The notes: generated by a model from the letters alone, not told the origin. 7,476 nt of DNA from an uncultured Lachnospiraceae bacterium (GCA_902803635.1 CADCQU010000074.1:1-7476), one strand, 5' to 3'. Shown: positions 1 to 7,344, counted from the first letter of the stretch. Numbers and translations: made by a program.

Positions 1-3000
1 AGACGGGGGAAGCTACGATGAGATCGTCAAGGCGTTGGAGAGGGGAGGCTATGAGAAGACAAATGGCGGGGGCCTTCGAAGCGGTAAGACGATCGTGACC
101 ATTGGCTTCTCCGCTATCTTTACCCTAAAATATGATACCAGGGAAAATGCCTGGTACCTGCAGGAATTTGCCTTTGGGGCAAATGCCTCCTTTGTCGTTA
201 AGTACGATATCCGGCTTGCTGTCTGTCCCCTCGTCTACGGCTATGTCTCGCTTAATATATCGGGTACGGTTACCACCGGCGGGACCTTCCAGCGCACCGT
301 CGTCGAAGGAGACTACCCCATTGTCGCCAAGGGGGCGGCAAAGACCCTGAAGAAGGGGGAAAAAGTAGAGTTTGATACGCCGTATATCAATGCCAACATC
401 AATTTTAACGGGAAAATCTATATCAAGACGGATGCCGTCTCCGGTGAGAAGGTGAACAACGGCTTCCTTACGTCCCGGGGCGGCAGCGAGCGGCAGCTGC
501 AGTTTAAGAGCACGACATACAGCATGTGCTTTGATAAAGAGCGGACGACCCGCCACATCACCATCGTGGCCCTTGCGGATACGACGATCAACTATCTCAA
601 CACCATTGAGAGCATCAAAAGCGAGCTTGTGTGGAGCGGCGTGAAGGTCGCGCCCAAGATTCAGGGCGAAATCGGCGTCGGCGCCGGCGTGGAAGGCCTC
701 AAGGTGGAGGCCTTTATCAAGACCGTGATCTCGGCCAACTTCATTTTTGGCCAGCTCCAGAAGGACGGAAGCAGAAAGGCTTTGGCCGTTGACAGCGCCA
801 GCTTCAGTCTCAGCCTTGCCTTCCGGGCGGTGCTCCTCATGATGAGCTGGGAAATGGACGCCGTCGGTGTCCAGGCAAAATATGACGGCAAGGAAGACAA
901 ATGGACGGCCGAGTATATCCTGTTCGGGAAGAGCCATCCACTCGAAAACGGCAGGGGCCTCGCCGGAGCGGGGGACGATGCGGAGGAGCATTTGCCGAAA
1001 GCCCTCGACAGGACCCAGACCATTTACTCGTCGCAGTCCTCAAATAGCGCTTCGGGTGGCCTGCTCCGGGCCTACAAGCCCGACGATCCCGCCGTCCCCT
1101 TCCAGCTCTCCGGCTACAACAGCTCCGCGGAGGCCTTCCGCCTTGCGGACGGGCTGGAGCTTGGCTGCGACTACCGCGTGGTCACGGCAAATGGCGCGAA
1201 CTACGTGGTGTACACGATTGGCCGGCCAAATGGCCAGGGGATGGATACCACGATGCTCGCGCTCTCCCGCCTGGTGCTCTCCGGGGAGGGCTACGGGCAG
1301 AACGAGGGGAAGCCGGAGGAGGACCTCGGCGACGGCCTCGGGCTGGTCAACCCCCTTGACTGGGAGGAGGTTACGGGAGCAGATGGGAAGACCTACCAGG
1401 TCGTCAAGGCCCCGGATGACCGGAGTAAGACGCCGTACATCCTTGTGGACCTTGCGGACGACGGGCAGGGCACTCTTGTGGACGATGGAACTGGAGACCT
1501 GGAATTTGACGTGAAGGTCATCGGCGATAAGATTCATGTCGCCTGGGTGAGCTATGCGAAGCCGGAGCCGGCTCCATCCGCAGACACAAGGACCGTGGTG
1601 CAGACCGCCGCCAAAAACACCGTCGTCCGACAGGCCGCATTTGACGTGACGAAGAAGGAGGGCTTCTCGCAAGCGGTGAATCTGAGCGACCCCGAAGGCG
1701 GAGCCGCCGTCTATTTGCCGAGAATCGTCGATGGAAGCTGCACGGCATTTGTCAGGGCAAATCATGTGGACGAGGCAAGGCGGGCGGAGCTCGTGGCAAA
1801 GTACGTGGAGAAGCTGAACGGCCTTGGCTACTACGAGGACCAGGGAAGCGAGGCTGGCCGTGCCATTTTCGAATACCGCCGCACGCTGTATGAGAATGCC
1901 CTGGACTACAAGGGCGAGACGAGCACGCTCTGCATATCCGGGAATGGAAATGTCTCGGAGTTTACGACCCTGGGAGGCAGCGAGACCGGCTACGCGTCGG
2001 AGGAGCCAATCGCCCCAATTGAGAAGCTGGCATTTTTCGAAACAAAGAAGGCAAATGGGGGGACCGACATTTACGCGGCCTACACCACCTGGGGGGAGGA
2101 CCTTAATTCCGACGACCTGGCAAATGTATCGGCGCTCTATTTGACTTCCTTTGCGGAGTCGGGCGAGGCGGAAGGCACTCTTGTCTCTCCCTATGGCCAT
2201 GCGGCTGTCTCCTCAGCCTTGCTGAACGGGCAAAAAGAGAACGATACGCTCTCGGTGTACCAGCGGAGGACGTCCGATGTGGATACGCCGGGCCAGACGG
2301 TGGAAACCCTCCTGTTTGTCGGGCAGGGCGGAAAGGTCTTCCTTATCCCGGCGGATCGGATTTCGGCCTATCTTGCGTCGAAGGGTACGGGAGAGATCCT
2401 TGAAAAGACGGTCTTCTCAGGAGGCGACGGGGTCGAGCGGACGGGCTTTGCCTTTGGCGAGGACGGCAACGGGGACCTTGTGGCCGTCTATGTCTCTACA
2501 GTGGAGAACACGACCAATACCGGGCTCTTCCTCAGCACCTTTGACACTGCGGAAAGAACCTGGGGCGCGGGGACGATCCTTGCGATGCGCCACATGGACG
2601 TCCGCGAGGACGCGGCGAAATATAATTGGACCGATGAGGAGACGACACAGGCCTACCTGGGAGAACTCTCGGGTTACAGCGATGCGGAGGGGCAGGGCAA
2701 GGGAGGCATGGACCAGTTCCAGTTCTCCAACCTGCAGATCGCGCTGGGCAAAAAAGCCGATCCGACAGGGGATCAGGCGACGGACCTTACAAATGCCAAT
2801 ACGACCCTGACCATCCTGACACAGGGGATGCTGCGGTACCTCTCCTATGAGGAGGCGGCGGGCGAGCGCTTCCTGGTCTCTGGCGCCGAGCCTTACGAGG
2901 GGGCCACGCTGAAGGAGGGACTGGGTGTCTACGCCATCAGCTATGGCGTGGGGCAGCAGCGCGTCGGGGAGGCCAGCCTCTCCTTCGTGAACGAGCAGTT

Positions 3001-6000
3001 TACGGCGGGTTCCATCCTGACCGCCAACCTGTCCTTTGTGAATACGGGGGATGTCGGCATTCGCGGCTCCAAGGATGCTCCCATCACCGTCACGCTCAGC
3101 GTGGACGGGGACGGGCTTCCCAACAGCAAGCTGGCAACCTGGGAGGTTACGGAGAATATCTACTCCGGCCGGAAGGTGGAACTGAGCGGCGATTTCACCC
3201 TTCCCGCCACCCTTCCCGAGAATGCAGGCTTCTGCCTCAACGTCAGCGAGGATACATCCTACGCCGAGAATCCCTATTCCGCCGCGCTCCGCGACATTTA
3301 TACGATCAAAAAGCTGCCGGAGCTTGGCTTTGAGGATTCCACCATGGCGCTCTCCCGGCAGGATAACGGGGAGCTTGCCCTGGACGAGGGGGGGAATGTC
3401 CTTCTCGACATTGACCTCTTTGTATGCAACAGGGGGACGGAGGATGCCGGTAACGTGTACCTGCAGTTCTCCTACGGCACCCATGATCCGAAGCTTGCCT
3501 CCAAGGTGCAGGAGCTTGTGGATGGGAGCGAGGATTGGAACGATGTAATCTACCGTCCTCTCGATATTAGCGGCCATACCCTGACAGTCGGCGAGGAGGA
3601 GCCGCTGCTTTTACGGCTCTTTACCGCGAGCGAGAACGACCCTTCGAGGGGCATCTTCTCCCTGGGTGGCGTCCGCGCGGGTTACGGGCGGCGCGTCCGA
3701 GGCACCATCGCGGTTCCGGCAGCTGTCTTCACCATGTTTGGGGAGGACAGGGACAAGGGGACGGCCGGCTCCCTGCTGCTTGTCGCGGAGATTTTCAGCG
3801 ATAAGGACGCGGTGGCGACGGACGAGTTCGGCCTGGATGCGTCGGACCACGGGGAGTATGACGGCGACAACAACCGCTTTACGTCCACGATTGAGCACAC
3901 GACGGCCTTTGCCATCCCGAAAAACCTTGAAGTGCCGGTGGGGACGCAGCTTCGGCTCCCAGTGTTCTTCGCCAGCACGCTGGGCGGCAAGGCTCCGGAG
4001 ATCAGTGTCGCCGAGATGACGGACCGCGAGGAGGAGAGCGAGGAGTCTTCCGAGCTTCTTACGGACATCCTCAACTGGAAACAGAAGAACTACCAGAATG
4101 GCCAGGGACGGGGCACGCTGATCCTGCGCGGCGCGAAGACGGGCAACAGCTACATCCGCATCCTGGACGAGAAGACAAATGCCTACCAGGATATCGCCGT
4201 CACGTTTACCGACGAGGCGGAGGGACTCGATATCATCAACACAAATACCCTTTTCACCTTCTATGACAAGTCGGGCAAGGAGGTGACCGGGAGCGGGGAA
4301 GCCTGGACGTTCCGCGACCATGTAGATTCCTGGAGAAACAACGAGAAGCCGCTTGGCGGAACCATTTCCTATGGCAGCAAGGGGTCGTACATCCAGTTTA
4401 CAACCGAGGCGGAGAGCATCGCCCTGGATTTCCACGGGAAAATCCGCGTTAACTGCGACCATCCTGACTTCGACACGGTTATCCTCGAGGACGAGGGGCA
4501 GCTTGCCTGGATCGATCTTGGGGACAATCCGGACAGTGAGCCGCATATCGTGCGGATCACGGTTCTGGAGGAGCCTGCCGCGGGAAGCATGGACAGCGGC
4601 GCGCAATTTGACAGGCTGATTGAGCATTATCACGGCAAACTGATTGACAAGGACGCCTGGGAGGAATCCGGGGAGCTGGACCTTATCTGGGGGAGCAATT
4701 TCCCGGAGGCCGGGAGCCTGAAGGCGGGCGAGGTATTTGACACGACCGTCTACGGAGTCGTCGAGGGCATCCTTTCGACCGATGCAAATACCTACGTCAC
4801 GTGCGAGGGCGACCATGTCGAGGCGCTCTCCGGCGAGACCACCGAGTGGGGCGACTATGGGCAGGTGTATCAAATGAATGTGCGCTTCTCCGGGAACGGT
4901 CCCGCGACCTTCACGGTGCAAAACGACAAATGCGATTCCTGCCAGTATACGGTGGATGTGGACTGGTGGGAGCCCTGGGCTTCGGGCTTCAACCTGGCCG
5001 GAGACCCGGCCTACGAGCTCTACGCGCAGGAATACCCGGAGCTTCCCGAGATGATTGAGAAGTCCGGGGCGGCGACGCCCGGAAGCCCCGTTGTCCCGGT
5101 GGATAACCAGTGGCTCCATGTGAAACCCGACACGGGAGGGGAATTTGTCACGGTGAGCATTGACGAGGATGCCCCGGCCGAGAGCTTTACGGTCTGGGTC
5201 GTGGATTATGAGGAGTATCTGGAGACAGGGAGGCTTCCGGAGGACGGGGCCGTCACGCTTTTGCGCGGCGGAAGCATTGACATCCCGGTCAAGCCGGACA
5301 GCACGGTGCTCGTGACGGCGGAGGCGGTGGAGAAGGGAACAGATTCCGAGCTTGCCTATACGATTACCAGAAATGACGGGACGGTGGAGACCTACAACGC
5401 GGGCGACGTGCGCGAGCACAATTCAATCGTGCTCAGCGTCAAGGGAGAGCTTCCGGAGTTCAAGGCCCAGTCGCTCATCCTCACCGGGCAGATCGGCGTG
5501 AACTTCTACATGAACCTGCCAAAGCTTAGCGGGGTGGACTACGAGGAGAGCTACGTGGAATTTACGGTCTCCGGAGAAAAGACGAAGGTGGCATTTGACA
5601 AAAATGCAAAGAACAAGGACGGGAAGTATTACCGGTTTACCTGCTTCGTCAACTCCGTGCAGATGGCGGACCGCATCAAGGCGGTGTACCATTATGCCAG
5701 ATATGGAGAAGAGCGGGAGGTGGAGGCGACGTACTCCGTCCGGCAGTATGTCGAGGATTTCGAGGCGCAGGGCGGCTTTGGTGAGAAGGCCACGGCCCTC
5801 GTCCACGCGCTCGCCGATTACGGCCACCACGCGCAGCCGTTCCTCTCGGCCCTCCGCAACTGGACGATCGGGATGGAACATAAGGAGATGGACCTCTATT
5901 ATATAGGAAGCTACTCGGACGATGCTTTGGCAAATGCACGGGAGGACCTTAAGAGCCGGAGCTTTACCGTCAAGAGGGCTTCGGACATCGCCGGGGCTGC

Positions 6001-6340
6001 CTACTCGCTCCACCTCGACTCCGGGACGGGCATATACCTCTACTTTACCCCGGTGAAGGGCTACAAGGGGGGCGTTTCCGCGACGGTGGACGGCAAGACG
6101 TGCGCGGTCGAGAAGCTCTCCGACGGGCGGTACCGGGTTAAGATTTCCGACATCGCCGCCCACAAGCTCGGCAAGACCTACAAGGTGGTACTAAAGACCA
6201 AGGCCGGCAAGACGACCGGGGAGGTCTCCGTGCTCTCCTACATAAACGACGCCTTAAAGAACGTGAAGGACGAGGACAAGAAAAACGCCATGCTCGCCCT
6301 CTACCGCTACTACGTGGCGGCGGAGGCGTACCTGGAGTAA
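1..6340 (+). CDS. Giant multi-domain beta-rich exported/surface protein, 5'-truncated by the window edge
   Basis: The frame is open from base 2 (first full codon) to the TAA at 6338-6340, about 2,112 codons. There is no in-frame ATG near the left edge, and the TTG at 35 has no Shine-Dalgarno site, so the real start, and any signal peptide, lie upstream. Residues below count from that TTG. About 1-290 is beta-rich with a Gly/Val strand pattern (GVGAGVEGLKVEAF, about 213). About 340-965 has repeated strand-turn units (e.g. GDKIHVAWVSY, GTDIYAAYT) suggesting a beta-propeller. About 975-1225 resembles two CARDB-type domains (LTANLSFVNTGD and LLDIDLFVCNRGTEDAGN). About 1286-1645 looks like Ig-like and jelly-roll modules, with an acidic linker near 1330 and a CDSC pair at 1633-1636. 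About 1800-2101 is a recurrent clostridial C-terminal module. No LPXTG, transmembrane tail or SLH repeat is seen. A surface or secreted adhesive or carbohydrate-interacting role is inferred; no catalytic motif was recognised. Confidence 0.95.
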   Translation, partial: DGGSYDEIVKALERGGYEKTNGGGLRSGKTIVTIGFSAIFTLKYDTRENAWYLQEFAFGANASFVVKYDIRLAVCPLVYGYVSLNISGTVTTGGTFQRTVVEGDYPIVAKGAAKTLKKGEKVEFDTPYINANINFNGKIYIKTDAVSGEKVNNGFLTSRGGSERQLQFKSTTYSMCFDKERTTRHITIVALADTTINYLNTIESIKSELVWSGVKVAPKIQGEIGVGAGVEGLKVEAFIKTVISANFIFGQLQKDGSRKALAVDSASFSLSLAFRAVLLMMSWEMDAVGVQAKYDGKEDKWTAEYILFGKSHPLENGRGLAGAGDDAEEHLPKALDRTQTIYSSQSSNSASGGLLRAYKPDDPAVPFQLSGYNSSAEAFRLADGLELGCDYRVVTANGANYVVYTIGRPNGQGMDTTMLALSRLVLSGEGYGQNEGKPEEDLGDGLGLVNPLDWEEVTGADGKTYQVVKAPDDRSKTPYILVDLADDGQGTLVDDGTGDLEFDVKVIGDKIHVAWVSYAKPEPAPSADTRTVVQTAAKNTVVRQAAFDVTKKEGFSQAVNLSDPEGGAAVYLPRIVDGSCTAFVRANHVDEARRAELVAKYVEKLNGLGYYEDQGSEAGRAIFEYRRTLYENALDYKGETSTLCISGNGNVSEFTTLGGSETGYASEEPIAPIEKLAFFETKKANGGTDIYAAYTTWGEDLNSDDLANVSALYLTSFAESGEAEGTLVSPYGHAAVSSALLNGQKENDTLSVYQRRTSDVDTPGQTVETLLFVGQGGKVFLIPADRISAYLASKGTGEILEKTVFSGGDGVERTGFAFGEDGNGDLVAVYVSTVENTTNTGLFLSTFDTAERTWGAGTILAMRHMDVREDAAKYNWTDEETTQAYLGELSGYSDAEGQGKGGMDQFQFSNLQIALGKKADPTGDQATDLTNANTTLTILTQGMLRYLSYEEAAGERFLVSGAEPYEGATLKEGLGVYAISYGVGQQRVGEASLSFVNEQFTAGSILTANLSFVNTGDVGIRGSKDAPITVTLSVDGDGLPNSKLATWEVTENIYSGRKVELSGDFTLPATLPENAGFCLNVSEDTSYAENPYSAALRDIYTIKKLPELGFEDSTMALSRQDNGELALDEGGNVLLDIDLFVCNRGTEDAGNVYLQFSYGTHDPKLASKVQELVDGSEDWNDVIYRPLDISGHTLTVGEEEPLLLRLFTASENDPSRGIFSLGGVRAGYGRRVRGTIAVPAAVFTMFGEDRDKGTAGSLLLVAEIFSDKDAVATDEFGLDASDHGEYDGDNNRFTSTIEHTTAFAIPKNLEVPVGTQLRLPVFFASTLGGKAPEISVAEMTDREEESEESSELLTDILNWKQKNYQNGQGRGTLILRGAKTGNSYIRILDEKTNAYQDIAVTFTDEAEGLDIINTNTLFTFYDKSGKEVTGSGEAWTFRDHVDSWRNNEKPLGGTISYGSKGSYIQFTTEAESIALDFHGKIRVNCDHPDFDTVILEDEGQLAWIDLGDNPDSEPHIVRITVLEEPAAGSMDSGAQFDRLIEHYHGKLIDKDAWEESGELDLIWGSNFPEAGSLKAGEVFDTTVYGVVEGILSTDANTYVTCEGDHVEALSGETTEWGDYGQVYQMNVRFSGNGPATFTVQNDKCDSCQYTVDVDWWEPWASGFNLAGDPAYELYAQEYPELPEMIEKSGAATPGSPVVPVDNQWLHVKPDTGGEFVTVSIDEDAPAESFTVWVVDYEEYLETGRLPEDGAVTLLRGGSIDIPVKPDSTVLVTAEAVEKGTDSELAYTITRNDGTVETYNAGDVREHNSIVLSVKGELPEFKAQSLILTGQIGVNFYMNLPKLSGVDYEESYVEFTVSGEKTKVAFDKNAKNKDGKYYRFTCFVNSVQMADRIKAVYHYARYGEEREVEATYSVRQYVEDFEAQGGFGEKATALVHALADYGHHAQPFLSALRNWTIGMEHKEMDLYYIGSYSDDALANAREDLKSRSFTVKRASDIAGAAYSLHLDSGTGIYLYFTPVKGYKGGVSATVDGKTCAVEKLSDGRYRVKISDIAAHKLGKTYKVVLKTKAGKTTGEVSVLSYINDALKNVKDEDKKNAMLALYRYYVAAEAYLE
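1058..2953 (+). other. Beta-propeller-like repeat region of the giant protein
   Basis: Domain-level annotation, about residues 342-973. The stretch shows recurring units in which a hydrophobic strand reading out a quantity is followed by Gly/Asn/Asp turns: YRVVTANGANYVVYTIG, IHVAWVSYAKPEP, LAFFETKKANGGTDIYAAYT, DTLSVYQRRT, TLLFVGQGGKVFLIP, TGFAFGEDGNGDLVAVYVST, TGLFLSTFD and GLGVYAISYGVG. This four-strand blade rhythm is typical of propeller folds seen in large surface proteins. No sialidase Asp-box (SxDxGxTW) is visible, so an enzymatic glycosidase reading is not supported. The blade count cannot be fixed by eye, and the fold is an inference. Confidence 0.4.
5441..6340 (+). other. C-terminal module of the giant protein (uncharacterised domain recalled from clostridial secreted proteins)
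   Basis: This is a protein-domain annotation within the large CDS, roughly residues 1803-2101. Visible landmarks in order are LILTGQIGVNFYMNLP, VEFTVSGEKTKVAFD, YYRFTCFVNSVQMADRIKA, VQY-type YSVRQYVEDF, a helical ALVHALADYGHHAQPFL, a linker with YYIGSYSDDALANA, a beta-sandwich part (YSLHLDSGTGIYLYFTPV, VSATVDGKTCAVEKL, RYRVKISDIAAHKLG) and a closing helix MLALYRYYVAAEAYLE. I recall this combination at the C-termini of large secreted proteins in gut Clostridia, but I know no established function. Its layout suggests two beta-sandwiches split by a helical segment. The terminal position and the lack of another anchor make attachment or assembly a possible role; that is speculation. Confidence 0.6.
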
Positions 6341-6345
6341 GGCTA

Positions 6346-6408
6346 CTCCTCTTGCCTTCCCCTTTTGAGGATATGGAAACGAAAACAGCTTCGGTGCTCC
6401 TCTTGCCT
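6346..6408. repeat. 12-bp direct repeat CTCCTCTTGCCT, two copies 51 bp apart
   Basis: CTCCTCTTGCCT occurs at 6346-6357, six bases after the stop codon of the giant gene, and again at 6397-6408. Both copies continue with a C-rich run (TCCCC at 6358-6362 and CCCCC at 6409-6413). The second copy leads into two strong hairpins; the first lacks them and runs into CCTTTTGAGG. The simplest reading is a full intergenic repeat unit preceded by a degenerate or truncated copy of its left end. Chance is unlikely for a 12-base match at this distance, but the C-rich composition weakens the argument. Confidence 0.6.
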
Positions 6409-6457
6409 CCCCCTCCAGGGGGAGGTGTCACGGCGAAGCCGTGACGGAGAGGGGCCA
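6385..6457. repeat. Palindromic intergenic repeat element with two adjacent hairpins
   Basis: Two perfect inverted repeats stand side by side. The first, at 6406-6425, is CCTCCCCCT / AGGGGGAGG with a 2-base centre (a 4-base loop if the last pair opens). The second, at 6427-6445, is GTCACGGC / GCCGTGAC around GAA. A left flank (CTTCGGTGCTCCTCTTG) and a right flank (GGAGAGGGGCC) complete a unit of about 70 bp. I recall similar units in intergenic spaces of gut Firmicutes, where they behave like REP/BIME-type elements; that family match is from memory. Neither hairpin has a T-run, so they are poor intrinsic terminators, although they could protect the 3' end of the upstream mRNA. Confidence 0.6.
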
Positions 6458-6466
6458 GGCGGCGGG

Positions 6467-6556
6467 GACACTACGCCGGGAACACAGCAGAAATAGCAAC
6501 AAAAAAAGCAGTAGGAGGCCACATGCAGGCATGTGGTCTCCTACTTTTGTAGTGTC
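6467..6556. repeat. 8-bp inverted repeat GACACTAC...GTAGTGTC flanking the terminator
   Basis: GACACTAC at 6467-6474 is the exact reverse complement of GTAGTGTC at 6549-6556, and the 74 bases between include the terminator hairpin. The arms could extend the terminator structure at long range, or could mark the ends of a small inserted 90-bp unit. No target-site duplication is evident beside the arms. An 8-bp pair in about 270 bases could also be chance. Confidence 0.35.
6501..6548. terminator. Strong bidirectional intrinsic terminator between the convergent genes
   Basis: A near-perfect inverted repeat at 6511-6544 pairs GTAGGAGGCCACAT with ATGTGGTCTCCTAC. Its 14-bp stem has a single non-Watson-Crick position (G·U in the plus-strand RNA, A·C in the minus-strand RNA), and one further G-C pair can close a CAGG loop. 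On the plus strand it is followed by TTTTGT (6545-6550), ending the giant gene 171 bases after its stop. On the minus strand the stem is followed by TGC and then seven T (complement of A-run 6501-6507), ending bioY about 64 bases after its stop. The U-run 3 bases from the stem on the minus side is slightly displaced but still workable. Confidence 0.9.
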
Positions 6557-6607
6557 AGACCGTCATTCGCACGCGACGTGAAGACGGTTCATGGGGGAAG
6601 ATTGGAC

Positions 6608-7189
6608 TTATGGCAGATGCTCCCGCAGCACCCCTGTCCTGCGGATGCGGTTGCTTAGCACATAGGCGAGAAGGAGCTTCAAGGCATCCGGCAGAAGGAA
6701 GGGCAGGACGCAAAGTGAGATGGCCGCGCCGAAGGACATGGGAGTGGTTCCGGAGGAGCCGACTGCCACGAACCATGCCGTTCCTAGGATGTAGGCGAGA
6801 ATGAGTCCGAGAGAAAGAGCCAATATTTGCCGGACGGGCCGACGGAGGGGCAGGCGTTCGAAGAGGCAGTAGACGAGCCCGCAGGCGACAAAGCCAAGGA
6901 GGTAGCCCCCGGTCGGTCCAAAAAGGCGGCCCACCCCTCCGGTGAAGCCCGAAAAGACCGGCAGGCCAATCGCACCGAGGAGGAGGTAGGCCAGGATGGC
7001 CAGCGTCCCGCGCTTCCCGCCAAGGATAAGGAGCGCAAGGAAGACCCCGAAGGTCTGCAGGGTAAACGGAACTACTGTCGGGATGGTAATCCACGAAAAT
7101 ACTGCAAGAAGGGCTACAAAAAGCCCAATCTGGGCAAGGTCCCTTGTGGTAAATGTCTGCCGTTTCGCCTGATTTTTTGGCATTTTCAT
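6608..7189 (-). CDS. bioY: BioY, biotin-specific S component of an ECF transporter
   Basis: BioY is the membrane protein that binds biotin and delivers it through the ECF transporter module (two ATPases plus the T protein). The 193 residues match the usual length of about 180-200 and are strongly hydrophobic, consistent with six membrane helices. Hallmarks are visible: VPFTLQTF (40-47), LLLGAIGLPVFSGFTGG (69-85), GPTGGYLLGF (91-100), and near the C-terminus PFLLPDALK (163-171). The last holds a D-x-x-K pair (D168, K171) matching, as I recall, the biotin-contacting Asp/Lys of the Lactococcus protein. AAGGAGG lies 5 bases before the chosen ATG; a second ATG two codons on (spacing 11) is less well placed. 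No EcfA or EcfT gene is adjacent, so a shared (group II) module is inferred. No biotin synthesis gene is in view, which fits salvage but does not prove auxotrophy. Confidence 0.96.
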   Translation of the reverse strand: MKMPKNQAKRQTFTTRDLAQIGLFVALLAVFSWITIPTVVPFTLQTFGVFLALLILGGKRGTLAILAYLLLGAIGLPVFSGFTGGVGRLFGPTGGYLLGFVACGLVYCLFERLPLRRPVRQILALSLGLILAYILGTAWFVAVGSSGTTPMSFGAAISLCVLPFLLPDALKLLLAYVLSNRIRRTGVLREHLP

Positions 7190-7194
7190 AGCTG

Positions 7195-7201
7195 CCTCCT
7201 T
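7195..7201 (-). promoter_or_regulatory. Ribosome binding site of bioY
   Basis: The minus strand reads AAGGAGG, followed by CAGCT and then ATG. This near-perfect Shine-Dalgarno site with a 5-base spacer fixes the start at 7189 rather than the in-frame ATG at 7183. Confidence 0.85.
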
Positions 7202-7211
7202 AAAATGAGAT

Positions 7212-7233
7212 GAGGCTGCCGCACGCAGCCCTC
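7212..7233 (-). promoter_or_regulatory. Leader hairpin just upstream of the bioY ribosome binding site
   Basis: GAGGCTGC (7212-7219) pairs with GCAGCCCTC (7225-7233) around a CGCAC loop, with one bulged base. In the bioY mRNA the hairpin ends 10 bases before the Shine-Dalgarno site. It is followed only by ATCTCATTTT, a weak U-tract, so it may be an attenuator-like or stabilising structure, or the remnant of a terminator. I could not match it to any riboswitch class. Confidence 0.4.
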
Positions 7234-7315
7234 CGGCTTTGAAATAAGGTCTGTGTCTGCAAGTGATGTCTGCGATAGCCGGTTGTTCGAAGGCCGGATG
7301 CGACAGCCCTGATAT

Positions 7316-7344
7316 AAATTAGCACAAGGGAAGAAGAATGTCAA
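7316..7344 (-). promoter_or_regulatory. Candidate sigma-A-type promoter of bioY
   Basis: On the minus strand TTGACA (7344-7339) is a perfect -35 box. After exactly 17 bases comes TAATTT (7321-7316), which agrees with the -10 consensus at three of six positions. The site sits in the only clearly AT-rich patch of an otherwise GC-rich window, in the correct orientation. It would give a leader of roughly 115-120 bases containing the hairpin at 7212-7233. The weak -10 keeps confidence moderate. Confidence 0.45.

Noticed and set aside
35..37. TTG at 35 as the start of the giant protein
   Set aside because: There is no Shine-Dalgarno site before it, the frame stays open to the window edge, and the residues just before it (YDEIVKA) read as normal protein.
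803..860. Hydrophobic stretch LSLAFRAVLLMMSWEM as a membrane segment
   Set aside because: It contains an Arg, alternates like a beta-strand and sits between soluble beta-rich segments, so it is more likely a core strand.
867..1514. Plus-strand 215-codon open frame inside the giant gene
   Set aside because: Its product is rich in Arg, Pro, Ser and Thr, as expected for an out-of-frame reading of GC-rich DNA. It overlaps the real frame entirely.
125..6163. A chain of long minus-strand open frames (288, 386, 386, 602 and 246 codons) opposite the giant gene
   Set aside because: All lie in the same antisense register, with codons exactly opposite the sense codons. Stops there require sense TTA, CTA or TCA, which this GC-rich gene rarely uses. 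The translations show no recognisable domain, and the sense frame is clearly a structured protein.
6559..6588. ACCGTC...GACGGT inverted repeat downstream of bioY as a terminator
   Set aside because: It has a 6-bp stem with an 18-base loop and no T-run on either strand. The much stronger hairpin at 6511-6544 does the job.
6341..6607. Search for a defence, CRISPR or toxin-antitoxin system in the intergenic gaps
   Set aside because: The gap contains only the repeat, the inverted arms and the terminator. There are no regularly spaced repeats and no coding frame with support.
6827..7213. Plus-strand 128-codon open frame opposite bioY
   Set aside because: It overlaps bioY, whose family motifs are unmistakable. 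The product is a charged, low-complexity reading without any motif.
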